Origin: Carallia brachiata | Taxonomy: Eukaryota > Streptophyta > Magnoliopsida > Malpighiales > Rhizophoraceae | Length of the DNA stretch: 64,000 nucleotides | Assembly: GCA_021464245.1 (NCBI GenBank) | Contig: JADCRB010000069.1 | Location: 4,527,909-4,591,908 of the forward strand | Direction of reading: 5' to 3' | In this document: positions 34,953 through 46,562 of the stretch, piece by piece | Position numbering within the stretch: the stretch's first letter is position 1 | Layout: every line of letters begins with the position of its first letter | Translations under genes and position numbers: made by a program | Notes under the pieces: model-generated | What the model was told of the DNA's origin: nothing | Databases searched by the model: none | The model's input: only the letters and a program-made list of their open reading frames with translations

Positions 34953-35313
34953 GCCGGTCTTGAAGTTCCAAGGTCCTGGGCCTTCCTCTTGGGGAGGTTC
35001 AAGTTCTTTGCCTACTGGATCATCCTCACCAGAGCTCTGGAACTTTAAGAGATATAAAAAATCCTTTGCGGGCTATGGAAGCTCGAACGCACCTGGAGCC
35101 AAGACTTCAATTTTTATATTGGCTGGGCTGCTAACCTTCTCAAGATCGTATCGGATTCCTATTGCGATCCAACAACAGCAGGCATGGTCAAAGATAGAAG
35201 ACTCCAACATTCAACGTTCATTAAGACATCTCAAGTTTCAAACTGGACTTCAAGACTCGGTTCGGATCATTACAGTAAAATTCTTCCTTACCGACCCTTG
35301 AAGTGGGGGCATT

Positions 35314-36395
35314 TGTAAAACCAAAAAAAAAAAAATCAATGCATGCCCTACATGAAAGCAACAAGTGCATGCATATGAAAATGATGATTTCCATTTGGTT
35401 GATGACCATGCAAATGTCAAAATTCAACCACCAAAGAGGGCCCTTGCCATGTATGATCCAAGTCATACAATTTTGGCATTCATCCTCCCCAAAACCCTAT
35501 AATAGGGATCCCCTCAAAGCCTTTCAATCCATCCCAAGCAAAGCAAATCATTCATCTTCTAAAGCTTTGCATCTCTTCCTTTCTCTCTCTAAATATTTTA
35601 GGTGTATGCTCTCTAGCTGCCACTAAGTTGGATCCGCTAGATCAAAAACCCAAGATATTAAATATCCGAGTGGGATCAAGCCTCCTACGGCCCTCACCGG
35701 AGTCCAATCAATTCGAGTGGGATCAAGCCTCCTACGGCCCTCACCGAAGTCCATCCAGTTCGAGTGGGATCAAGCCTCCTACGGCCCTCACCGAAGTCCA
35801 TCCAATCCGAGTGGGATCAAGCCTCCTACGGCCCTCACCGGAGTCCAATCAATTCGAGTGGGATCAAGCCTTCTACGGCCCTCACCGAAGTCCATCCAAT
35901 TCGAGTGGGATCAAGCCTCCTACGGCCCTCACCGAAGTCCATCCAATCCGAGTGGGATCAAGCCTCCTACGGCCCTCACCGGCGTCCATCCAGTCCGAGT
36001 GGGATCAAGCCTCCTACGGCCCTCACCGAAGTCCATACAGTCCGAGTGGGATCAAGCCTCCTACGGCCCTCACCGAAGTCCATACAGTCCGAGTGGGATC
36101 AGCCTCCTACGGCCCTCACCGGAGTTCAACTAATCCACTTGAGATCAAGTCTCGGCCCTCAGTGGGATCCATTTCCTATAGTTCAAGTTCACGCTGTGGA
36201 AATTCACCATCTCTCGGTCAAGATTAAGCCTTCACGGCCCTTGACTAAATTACACAGGAGCATTAATCGGAGGATCTACTCAGAGATCGACCCCACATAA
36301 ATTTCTTTTTATTTTACAATTTTTTTTTATTATTGTAATTTGTTTCTGTATTTTTTGAGTCTAACTGTTACAGGCTCGAAATTTACAGCTTTACA
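35314..36395 (+). repeat. 3' LTR (1082 bp)
   Basis: Starts tgtaaaacc and ends gctttaca. It has ten units of the roughly 47 bp repeat against nine in the 5' LTR, which accounts for nearly all of the 50 bp length difference. Several differences from the 5' LTR are single-base losses in homopolymers (aaaatg to aaatg, ccccc to cccc, TATAAATA to TATAATA). Confidence 0.92.
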
Positions 36396-36400
36396 TAAAT

Positions 36401-37791
36401 AACAACCGTTTTCTTTGTGTGGAAACTAAGTAATTGAGAAGCTTGGTTGATAATCTAACAAAAAATTGTTTTTAAAATGATTATTTAAACTCCTAAATCG
36501 ATCAAACCAACTTGCAACTGTTAATGATAGTTTGGTTGATTTCTCTTTTATGTTGGTGTGGTTATGATTTTGAAAATTTTCAAATCGCTAATAACAGTTT
36601 GGTTTAAATATAATAAATAAAATGCGTAAAATTAAGTAGTGTACGCTCTTTAGTTATTACAACATTTGTAATGTAATGTATCTCTTATCCTCTTATAATT
36701 CTTTTGTGCTAAAAATATCAACTTCTTGTTTTTTTTTATTTTTTTTAAAAAAGATTGATATTTTGTGTACAATGTTTAAACTTGATATGCAACAATACAT
36801 AGATTCATTAAGTTAATATGTATACGAGTTAAGGTTGATGTATAACAAATATTGTGTATATAATTATTAAGATTGATTTGCAACATACTTAATTTTAAAA
36901 TACAATACATTTTATTTAAAAAAAATAAAATAGGAAATTACTATGGCCATCCGGTCCAAATGCCCTATTCTGATATCACTTCTCTTATGGTTATTGGTCA
37001 GTTTGGTTTTCTTTTGTCAAACAAGGAACAGGAGAGAGACGAAAGGGACACGGAGAAAACAATGCTTTCAGATTGGTTAATGTCTCCATTTATTGGCCTT
37101 GTTATGTTTTCTTAATATTTTTGTCACACCCATGATGATCTAATAACGACAAGAGCCATAAAGGAACAGTGTGAAACTGATAGGTACCCTTTACTTCAAA
37201 AAATTTTGCATTTTTATCTTGTCGCATCTTTTTTTTTTTTTTTGGTACAAGTCTTGATACCATCTTGAATTTTGTATTAAATAATAATCGCTCTCACTCA
37301 AAATTGTGAAAATATTTTTATGCATATTTTTGTGAGAATTTAAATGAACATCCCAACATACACAAAGAAATTTCGCGCATTTGTTTCATATTATACACAA
37401 AACTTTCATTTAATATAGTAATCGATTTTATTCCATCCAGCAGTGAAACGTACATTTTACCTAAACAAGAAATCGAGTTATTTATCCAATACCTATCCTT
37501 CACTATCGGACCCAAAATTTTACGTTAATAATAGCATCTTCTTCAAGCACTACACCTTTCGGCTTGATCTTAATTCGGACCCAGGTGAAAAAACCCCATC
37601 TAAAAAAAATTATAATATTGTATCCAGAACATCCACACAATTTTTTTTTTTTTGGTATATATCCATAATACTTTTTTTTTTGAGAGTCATAATACTAATA
37701 TTGATATACTAGGAGATGCCCGTTCTTTTAAATATTTATAGCTTCTTTGTCAAAGGATTTTTTTTTTAACAAAAAAATACAATGTCTCTAG
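36401..37791. other. Duplicated spacer, copy A part
   Basis: No gene. From about 36640 this matches 45990-47150 of copy B, for example the block around 36995-37085 (ggaacaggagagagacgaaa...) against 46060-46125. It includes the target duplication half for the following MITE (gtctctag, 37784-37791). Confidence 0.6.
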
Positions 37792-38238
37792 TAAGGTTGT
37801 TAGAATCGGATCGATTTTCAAACTGAAAACATTAATAAGTTAAAGTTCAATCGGTTGAACCGGTCGAACATGTATTTAATAATATATATATGTATATAAG
37901 TAATTAAAAAAATAATAATTATATATAGTGATTAAATATTAATTTTTCTAAGTGTAAGGACTAAATTAAAAATTTTAATCAGACTTAAGACTAAATTGAA
38001 TTTTTTAATTAAATTTGGTGCTTAAATTAAATTTAAATAACATTTGAGATCAAATTATAATTTATGAATTTTTCAATTTTATTAAACCGATCCAACCGAT
38101 CGGATTTTTGATCGATTTTTATTAGTTTTAGTCGATTCTAGTTAACGCCCAAAATTTATCTAAATCGAACCGGATCACCGGCCGGTCATCGATTGAACCG
38201 GTCTGACCGATCAGTCCAGTCTGATTTTTTAAACAATG
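37792..38238. mobile_element. hAT-type MITE rich in ggttgaaccgg motifs
   Basis: A 447 bp AT-rich core is flanked by ends rich in cggttcaaccgg-type strings. The left end reads taaggttgttagaatcgg, and the reverse of the right end reads cattgtttaaaaaatcag. The flanks gtctctag (37784-37791) and gtctttag (38239-38246) form an 8-base target duplication with one mismatch, as expected for hAT elements. The left end resembles the inverted right end of the MITE at 40810-41432, so both are one family. Absent from copy B. Confidence 0.65.
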
Positions 38239-38246
38239 GTCTTTAG

Positions 38247-40587
38247 CACTCTCAACAGTACACTTTTGTATTAAAATCCCAAATATTGAGACCACTTTCA
38301 ACACACTTGAACTCATACCGTGGAGGAGGAAGGTACATTTAATAACCACCAAGCTATCCACGTATTGGAAGCAAATTGAAAAGGAAAATCAACAATTCAT
38401 CATATATTTTTTTTTAGGAAGAAGAATTCATCATAATTAACTGTTACACAATGGGACAAAACTGGTCCACGTAACCATATATTGGTTGGTCTACCTTTTT
38501 TTTTGGGGTCGTTGTCCACCACCCACACACAATTGGATAATTTGTTTGGCTTCACTAGCTTGGTAAATTATTTGTCTCCCTGCATTAGAGATTGGATACG
38601 TTGCTTGCATAATTATAGCCCTTTTTTTTTTGTGAAACTTACCCAACTAAGTAACAACAGCTCTGGGTAGAAACACCCCAATACACCCTCGGACACAAAT
38701 TACCAAAACTCCATGGGAGGCTTGTCCAATTAACCAGGCCAGCAGCTGTGAAAATACATAAAACGCTAACTAGTCGGCAATCCTGTTTAGCCTCACCCTA
38801 GATATGTTTTAGCTCCTATCCAACTACAAGCCATCAGTTCTCGTACAGCTATTGACCAAGTTCCAGTGGGGGTGGGTGGGAGGCACTCCTCGTGATCATC
38901 TCTACCGCGACCTGGGAATCCGCTTCTAAACACTACTTGACGAATTCCTGCCTTCCACGCACACAATAATCCATTGATTATGCCCAAAGTTCAGCTTGCA
39001 ACGCTGTGCATGGGATGACTGCACCCTGAGCCCAAATATTAAAGATAGTAACTACACAAATAAAAAAAATGATGAATACAACTAAAATTAATTAATAGAT
39101 GACATAACTTTATATTTTTTTTCTCTCATTATTAATTCATTTTTGTACTATTATAATATATATGTATTATTTTATTAATCATATTCAACTGGTTTCATCT
39201 AACAATTATTTTCTTTGTAAAGGTAAATGGCACTCTTTGCAGGGCTAAGCAACAAACTCTCATATAATGTATTTAGCTTTGTGCCGTGTAAATGTTTAGT
39301 GAAAACTGAAAAGGCAACTCAGTATTATATTCACAAGTTGATTCCAAATAACAAAATTATTATGCGGTAGCTGAAGGGTTCCAAATACATGCCTCAAGGA
39401 AATCATCCGAAGAAAAATTCGTAATACAATAAATTTAAAATTTTCTTCAATTATATTAATAAAATATATAATAAAAAAATTATTATATATTTTATTCTAA
39501 ATTTTATCATTATAATTAGATAAATTATAATAATTATTATATTACAGAAATTTATTGAGACATATACATTATTCATTAGCTAAAAGACAGGCATAAAATA
39601 GAAACCCGACCAATTCCTGAACCATTTCAGTGCCGGCTTGTCAATTTTAAAGCCAAAAATGAACAGAGACAGTTTCGGGATTTTAACTCAATCAATTATT
39701 GAATTTGTGGGGAACGTTTTCTCAAAAAAAAAAAAAAAAAAAACATCTATGTTATGAAAAAAATGTAAAGGTAGGGATGATATTTTATAATTTTGTTAGG
39801 AAATATTGTTACTGTTCTCATAGTAATTTCTGAATTGTTTGGATGGTTATAATATAATCCAATATTATAAAAAAAAAAATATGTTTAGTCTTATTAAATA
39901 TTTTAGTAACTTTTGAATTTAAAATTTTTAATTTTATAATATTTGATATTTATTATCAAATTACAACGATTAATAAAAAAATATATATATATCTACGGAG
40001 AAGGTGTTGTACACACTACACACTCTCTTGCAATGGGGTCCTGCAAAAAGGACAAAGCTGCTGAGTTGCTGGGTGGTAAAGCAATGTCCACAAATTTTTT
40101 TTTTTTTTTTTGGGTTAAAATCAGCTCTTAACTTTATTTCGTCAACATACATGCTCAATTTTTTGTTAACTCTCCGTTAATTCTAGTTACGGCGGCTATC
40201 ACGTCACATACCTTTGTTTATTTGGATTGCAACATTATTGGCATTTTTTAAAAAAATTAAAGAATTTCTTTTTTCTTTTGTTTTTTTCATGCAACTTTTT
40301 CCTTAAAAAAACCTTTTTTAAACCAAAAAACAAAACTTTTTATCATTAATAGCTTCTTTTGTTTTCTGATTTTTTTTCTTTTAAATTAAAAATGAATTGG
40401 AACAACCATTACGAGACGAGTAATATTAAACAGGCTAGAAATCGTATTATGAAATATTTTAAAATGTCTAATTATAAAAAAATCGTTAATTTTTTAATAT
40501 TGTCAAATAAAAAAAATTAATAATTTTTTTTATATTTATATATTTTAAATATTTTATGACATAATTTTTGAAATTTTCGACATAAGG
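38247..40587. other. Duplicated spacer, copy A, distal part
   Basis: No gene is supported. From about 39020 to 40085 it aligns with 47480-48150. Several A or T homopolymers over 15 bases lie at 39724-39742 and 40096-40112. Small ORFs at 39943-40131 and 38793-38987 lack domains. Confidence 0.5.
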
Positions 40588-41447
40588 GCCGACCAATGGG
40601 ACAGCGGTGCATATCCTCTTCCTCATCAATCCAGCAAGAACGGCGGCGGCAGCAGCAGCGGCTCATCATCGGCGACGGCAAAGTACAAGCAAAAGGTTGC
40701 AGAAGGTGTGGGAAAGACAAGAGCGGTGGCTTCAACCGGGTTGAAAAAGGTCAAAGAAAGCACCTCTGTTGGCTTCCCGCCGGTGGATCAAAGACAAGTA
40801 TCATAAGACCATGGAATTGAAAATCGGACCGGACCGGCCGGTTCAACCGGAAAAATCGGGAACAGGTCCTAGGTCCGGTCCGGTTTAAGTCTAAAAATGG
40901 AATTCGGACCGAACTGGAAAAAACCGGTCAAGAACCGGAAAAATCGGTCAAGAACCGGGAAAATCGGGACCGGTTGAACCGGGTGAACCGGTTCAATTTA
41001 AATTAAAAAATTTTAAATTATAATTTAACCCAAAACTTTATCTAAATTATAATTAAAACTCTAATTTTTACTAAAAATTCTATTTAGTCCTCAACTGATT
41101 AAAATTTTCAATTTAATCTTTAAAATTTAAAAATTAATATTTAATCACTATTTATAAATATTATTTTTTAAATTAATTTTTAAATTACTTTTGTTAAATA
41201 TACTAATTGTAATATCTTTAATGTATGAAAATATTATAAATTCTTAAAATACACTTTATGTTTAAATATTTATTATCATTCTTATAAGAACATTTTATAT
41301 AATTATATAAGCTATATAAAAATTTAATTTTTATATATTTAATATTAAATACCGGTTTTACCGGTCGAACCGGTTGAACCTTGAACCTCTCAGTTTTCCG
41401 GTTCAATGACCGGTTCAGTTCTGAGAACCTTGCATAAGACTACCTAG
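40588..41447 (+). pseudogene. Relic of a small conserved plant protein gene, split by a MITE
   Basis: Reading from 40588 gives ADQWDSGAYPLPHQSS, then a Gly/Ser linker, then YKQKVAEGVGKTRAVASTGLKKVKESTSVGF. This resembles the conserved C-terminus of short plant proteins whose ends read like WIKDKYHKTT. A frame change occurs at the CCC run 40776-40778; after it RRWIKDKYHKT follows in the next frame. The hAT-type MITE (40810-41432) then interrupts the last codons. If the MITE and one target copy are ignored, the frame would end KYHKTT-stop at 41447. No initiator Met is visible. An AG at 40585-40586 could be the acceptor of a last exon. The function of the family is unknown to me. Confidence 0.5.
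40810..41432. mobile_element. hAT-type MITE with perfect 8-bp target duplication
   Basis: A 623 bp element with ends catggaattgaaaatcgg and, inverted, caaggttctcagaactgaac. Both ends lead into ccggttcaaccgg-type repeats. The 8-base duplication cataagac is perfect (40802-40809 and 41433-41440). The AT-rich core has no coding capacity. It is related to the element at 37792. Confidence 0.8.
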
Positions 41448-42584
41448 AAACATTGACATAATTTAACCCAAAAAAAAAAGAAACATTGATTTAATGTTTT
41501 TTTGGCCAATTTTGCACGACACCTCGATCCCCAGTGTGGACGCCAAGAAAAGAATCAGCAAATTCCCTAACCTAAAGAGCAAGTTTTGAAAGATAAAAAG
41601 CAATTTTTGTTTTTCAAGGAATTTGAGCAGGAAATATTAAGAAAACCAATCTTAAAGCTATGGAAAGTGAAATCCAAAACTCTTAAATCTCTTAAAATGT
41701 CATCGACCTCCTCCACGGCAATTCTACGGAGATTCATTCAAGTCTTGAGCACCTAATGAAATTATTTTATGACATTGTTTTGAAAAGAAAAAACAACAAA
41801 TGCCATTAATGATAAAAGGGTTAGTGTATAAAAATATTATTAATTTTATTTAAAATAATAAATTTAGTATTAATTTTAAAAATAACAGTTTATTTTTTAA
41901 AAATTTTTTATAATAAATTTAATATGCTGTAAAAATTTTTGAATAGAATTTATCTTTTTTGATAATATAATACTAATTTATATAATTATTATGTTATCAA
42001 AATAGACAAATTTCTATAAATCAGTTATCAAAATTGAACAATTTTATTCATATAAAATTATTACGTGTTAAGTTTGTTATAAAAATATTTAAAGAAAAAT
42101 AAACTATTACGTTTTAAAATTTATGTTAAATTTATTATTTTAAATAAAACTTGTGATATTTTTATATTTTAACTAACGGATATTCCCACCAACCAAAAAG
42201 CTTGATACACACACAAGGAACATACAAAAAATGAGACCCACATGACTTTTTGTGCGTGTATCAAGTACTTTATGCGTGTAAATAGTACTTGCCTAACTTA
42301 TGATAAAAAATTGAAAAAAAAAAGAAAAGGAAAAAGTTACCAAAAAAAATCGGAAATTTTTATTTTTTATTTTTAAATGCAAAGGCATGTGAGCAAGTAA
42401 AGGCATGTGTCGTGATAGTCCACGTGGCTAACATTAACGAAAAGTTAGCAGAAAAAAGGTGTATATGTTGATGGATGTAATGTTGAGGGTTGATTTTGAC
42501 AAAAAAGAAAAAAAGAAAAGAAAAACATTGTAAGCATATATCTCAAAATATTAAAACGTTGCAAGGTGAGTTCTTAGTTTTGCC
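41448..42584. other. AT-rich spacer before segmental copy B
   Basis: No gene, RNA or repeat could be supported. The DNA is AT-rich with runs such as tttataat and aaataaact. Confidence 0.4.
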
Positions 42585-42587
42585 GAA

Positions 42588-42840
42588 TAAAGTTTGACCT
42601 GGAATACCAACAGGTTTTCTTTCTGGCGCACAGCCAGCCACTCACCGGACAAGAAGTTTAATCTGTTAACTTTCGCTGTGCGGATTGTGGTTCTCAACAA
42701 TGAAAACGCCAAAGCCCATTGTATACGTTCTGCAATGTCAGATGGTCTTAGGAGTTGAGAGAGGATTTCAGAGAAGGTAGATAAGATTATGGACCTGACA
42801 AATGAATGGAGCAAAGTACAGAATATCGATGCCATCTTGG
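42588..42840 (+). pseudogene. DEG9 3'-end relic
   Basis: Matches the end of DEG9 exon 8 (FDLEYQQ), the short intron, exon 9 and the start of the trailer (26380-26700). Exon 9 has lost about 27 bases relative to DEG9, and the upstream seven exons are absent. It cannot encode a protease and marks the duplication edge. Confidence 0.85.
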
Positions 42841-43756
42841 CTTCCGAAATTGTTCAGCATATCCTCTGCCTCAAGAGCATACAAGGTCCTTGTGCCCATC
42901 GGGTAATGTCCACTGCCAGTCTGCCACTTCACGGTGCCACTGATGTCTGATGTAGTACATTAGCAACAGTTAGACGTGTATCAATAGTGTATGTGTGGGG
43001 GCTTTGCGTTTTGTTCTCCTTGTTTGATGTTAAGTAGAATAAGGGTAAATGTTTATAGCCGGCTTAATGCTGTCCCCAAGTATCTCCGTAAAGCAACAAT
43101 TATTAAATTTTGTTTAACAACAATTGTAAAATGTAAAACACAAAAAAAAATAGTAATTTTTTTCTTTTTTTTTTTGGTTCTAAATTTTGTGTATGTGATT
43201 GTAAAAAGTTTCTTACTCATTATACTATAGACAAATTCTCGGATTATTTTGTCATACTATGTAATGGAGCCCGTAGAATAAACAAGGAGAATTTTTAACA
43301 GTTGGTCTCCCTACGCTAGATCCTTTACCCTCTGGTTACACAACTTTCTTCAGATGGTAGACGCCAGGTAATCCTCCACAAGGAAGTGACATGCGCTGAA
43401 ACCACATTCCATTTAGAGACGCTAAAACCCCACGCAAATACAAATCCGAATCCTAAGCGGAGAACCCATTTTTTGCGCATGAAATGAAATACATGTATAT
43501 TTACAGTTGCATTGGCTTACTGTAGACAAGAAACTTGAGCCTGTTTTTCATCATGAGGGCAAGTGAATTGCAACGAGGGGAAGATGACGAGGCTTCAGGG
43601 AGACCCAACGCAAGCAAATTTCAGCCTTTCAAGCATTCCCTCATTCACAGTGCTCCGACCACAGATGTTTCCCAGATGTTTCCTGTTTAGAGGAAGCACA
43701 TATATAGACATCGAACAATCCTGTATTTGCCAGTCATTTATACACATTATTTTGTC

Positions 43757-45833
43757 CTACACTTCTTCATTCTTGTGGGCTTGCAATAGGGGGGCCTTAT
43801 GAGAGGATTGGCATTCTGAGGTTCCAGAACCAGATTCCTGACCTTGATCTTCCTTGGCTTTCCCCCACATCACTGTATAAAACCCGACAGATATTATGGT
43901 TGCTCCAATGAGACTGCAGAACACAAAGTTGGATCAGCAACATGATAAGGCTTTTGTTTTACAAGGAGAAATTGGGCATATCATACCTTCCAAGATGGAG
44001 AGTATCACCAAGGAACATGACACCCATGGCAACAGCAATGGCAATTGATAGTGGCTTAAACATTGCTACAAAGAAAGGCCCCTTCAAGTGCAGGGCCCAT
44101 GTGTGAACGGTATTGTTCAAGCAACAACTGAAGAGTCCCTAAATACAGAACGAGAAAATAAACACGGATCATAAACTATAAGCACATTGTAAGTAACTAA
44201 ATTCTGTTTTGCACGGTTGTGGCATCTCACCGAGCAAAAGATAGAGGCCAAAGCTATATTTGGCCGTACAATCCAAGCATTTGAAGCTCCTTCTGTAATT
44301 AGAGCTACAATCGCGGCAATGATGGTCACCGATAAATTGTAAAAGAAAACAACCGTAAATTCTGCTGGGTACTGTTTCATGATTTGTGTCTGAAGAGTAG
44401 CACAAGGGTAGTTAAATTTAATCACTTGAAGCATTGCAAGTTTCCAACTTTCAGCTGAAGCTAGAAATTTTCACTTCGTGAAGAACTGTACCTGAACAAT
44501 ATACCATAATGGAACTAGTATATACTCAGCTGTGAGCAAAATGCCCCCAAGGATCCAGTTTGGATTTGATGAATGAAGTGGCTGATTCTGTAATCTGGAT
44601 GGTGATGAAGCTAACACAATTGGTGGGCCCTTGTATAAGGTCACCACAAAAGCACCTGTTATTGACACTATGGAGCCCAAGACCTTGGCCTGACTATTAG
44701 TTCTTCTCCAAGCAACACTTTCCATCCTTTTTACAGGCACATGGGAAAAATAATTTGACCGAAAAAAGAAAAGAACAGCAGCAGCATATTAAAAGTTAGT
44801 GGGATGTCCATGATAAAATGGACCCTACAATCTAACATGAGAAGAGAATTGCAATTGTGTTCATTTGACCACATGAGGACGTAATAATCATTCAACTTCC
44901 GAGATTTCTATCTTATTAGCTCAACAAAAGCCTTAAGCATTTTCCATGATTATGATGCCACTTCCAGAGTTAATAGTTTTTCCCATAGATTGTTCCCTTT
45001 GCCAATAATTCAGAAATACACATTGGAGGGTACCCAGAAAAGCACAAAAGCATACCAATAACAAAGACAACCGAATAAAGATATAAGAGTGACTGACAGA
45101 GTAGCAAAAAAAAAAACTTTATTGCACATTAGCTTATCGTTGGACTAAAGGATCAAATCAAGAATTCTAAGCCACTTGATCTTCAAAGGACAGGGTATTT
45201 TTAGTAACATCGTTCAGACAAGGAAAGTACCTAAAAATGATGGCAAGAATGAAGGTAAAAGCTGGTGTGAGGTTGCTGATTGCTGAAGCAAGTGTTGGCG
45301 AACTGTAATTGATACCTGTGTATCCCATGATCTGAGAAGAGCTCCTGCTCCACAATCCAAGAAATCATAATTGATGAGCCTTTTGTCTTCTTTGGGAAAT
45401 TTCTCATTGAAATGAACGACAATTAGCTAAACTCCACTACGAGACAAGCAATATTTACCCTATAAGGCCAAGAAGGCCGATTTTACAAAGTATAGAGAAG
45501 CTTAGCGGAGGAAGGACCCTGGATCTGCTTACAAACAAACACAAAAAAAAAAAAAAACAAGAAATTTTACAGATGAGATGCTTGCTTAGTTTCCACATAA
45601 ACCCACTTAGTGATTCTGATGAAAAAGAGAATTAAGACAGACCTGCGGGAGATGAAAGGAGCAGGAAGGAGAAAAAGAGCCGCAATACCATAAGCATAGA
45701 CGATAAAAACGTGGTAATTCATGCCCTTCATTGTTGCTGCCTTGAAGAGTGTGTTCAAGCCCACGTTTACACACTCCATGGCCACAAGGACTGTGAATGG
45801 CAACACATCTTTGTAACAGTATCTTCCTTCCAT
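43757..45833 (-). CDS. WAT1-related / UMAMIT-type transporter (intact copy B)
   Basis: Seven minus-strand exons, 45643-45833, 45459-45524, 45231-45344, 44492-44726, 44231-44389, 43987-44138 and 43757-43913, join with consensus GT/AG sites to a 357-residue protein. It starts [13 protein letters not shown] and ends QAHKNEEV. Family landmarks are present: [72 protein letters not shown] and FLGDTLHLG, then [13 protein letters not shown]. Relatives are plasma-membrane or tonoplast exporters with about ten helices and two EamA repeats, moving amino acids (UMAMITs) or auxin (WAT1). It is the only intact one of three WAT1 loci here. The start Met is conserved in copy A, where codon 5 is a stop. Confidence 0.92.
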
Positions 45834-46526
45834 CTCTCTCTTTCCCTCTCTCTCAAAAGCACACAAGTTTTCAGAAATATCTCTGTGCACATAGAATTTT
45901 GCTACTGATAGGCGCTGGCTGTTGGTTTGACTGTCAGTTGCGTTGGCAACCGTGGAAGCCTCTCAGACTTTTTTGAAGTTTGGTTGTTACAAAATTTATA
46001 ATGTAATGTATTGTTATCAACTTATATGATTATTGATCAGTTTGGTTTTCTTTGTCAAATAAGGAACCGGTGAGAGACGAAAGGGACACGGAGAAAACAA
46101 TGCTTTCAGATTGGTCAATGTCACCATTTTTTTTTTTTTTTTGGAGAAAAAAATGGTGTACAGTTAATACGAAAGTCATCGCATTTACATATCAAAATCA
46201 GAGATTGTTAATTAATGTTCTCATTAAATCTTCTTCTTAAAGAGAACTCGCTACTTTAACACTGATGATCTGAACATAGCTCTGTCATAGCTCACACATC
46301 AATTGTCGAATCTGAGTCCTATGATCGTCCGTCACTAAATATTTCGAACTTATATTAGATCAAAGATACTCAGTATATTTAAATTAAAAAAAATTTAAAT
46401 TTAAGTTAATTATATAAAACACACGTTTAATCACCTTTTCGATTACTACCTTGAGTAATCAATGTCACCATTTTATTGGCCTTGCTGTGCTTTCTTAATA
46501 TTTGAGTCACACTTGTACCCAAAAAA

Positions 46527-46531
<5 letters not shown>

Positions 46532-46559
<28 letters not shown>
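46532..46559. repeat. (AT)n microsatellite
   Basis: Fourteen AT units, following a 10-base A run, in the copy B spacer. Confidence 0.85.

Positions 46560-46562
<3 letters not shown>

Larger units (their letters stand above)
30012..36395 (+). mobile_element. Non-autonomous LTR retroelement carrying gag and a homeobox ORF
   Basis: Two direct LTRs (30012-31043 and 35314-36395) with TG...CA ends flank a 4.27 kb interior. The 5-base target duplication taaat is perfect (30007-30011 and 36396-36400). A candidate primer-binding site starts TGGCACGCCGG at 31049, and a purine-rich tract (aagtgggggc, 35301-35310) precedes the 3' LTR. The interior holds a gag ORF (31140-32228, continuing in another frame), an A-rich block, short-repeat arrays, an array of TATA units, a WOX-like homeobox ORF (33724-34335) and a small unknown ORF. 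No protease, reverse transcriptase, RNase H or integrase motif was found, so it must depend on a relative for mobilisation. LTRs are nearly identical apart from repeat-unit number and small indels, so insertion was recent. Confidence 0.93.
26380..40090. repeat. Segmental duplication, copy A
   Basis: This block matches copy B (42585-48150) in order and orientation. It covers the DEG9 exon 8-9 region, the DEG9-WAT1 spacer, the WAT1 locus, a spacer (36640-37740 against 45990-47150) and a final stretch (39020-40085 against 47480-48150). Copy A is longer because it contains the 6.4 kb LTR element and an hAT-type MITE, both absent from copy B. Long stretches are nearly identical by eye, for example the serial block around 39230-39350 and 47680-47820. 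Confidence 0.85.

Noticed and set aside
31044..35313. Search for reverse transcriptase, RNase H and integrase in the LTR element interior
   Set aside because: No YxDD-like, RNase H or HHCC/DDE-type pattern was seen in any supplied frame, so pol is reported as absent.
30370..36125. LTR repeat units as binding sites for the element's own homeodomain
   Set aside because: No TTAAT-type core, the usual WUS/WOX site, is present in the unit. The idea is not supported by sequence alone.
35628..36300. Repetitive ORFs in the 3' LTR
   Set aside because: Same minisatellite artefact as in the 5' LTR.
42551..42835. Minus-strand ORF of 94 codons over the DEG9 relic
   Set aside because: It is antisense to duplicated DEG9 exon and trailer sequence, and its counterpart exists antisense to real DEG9 exons.
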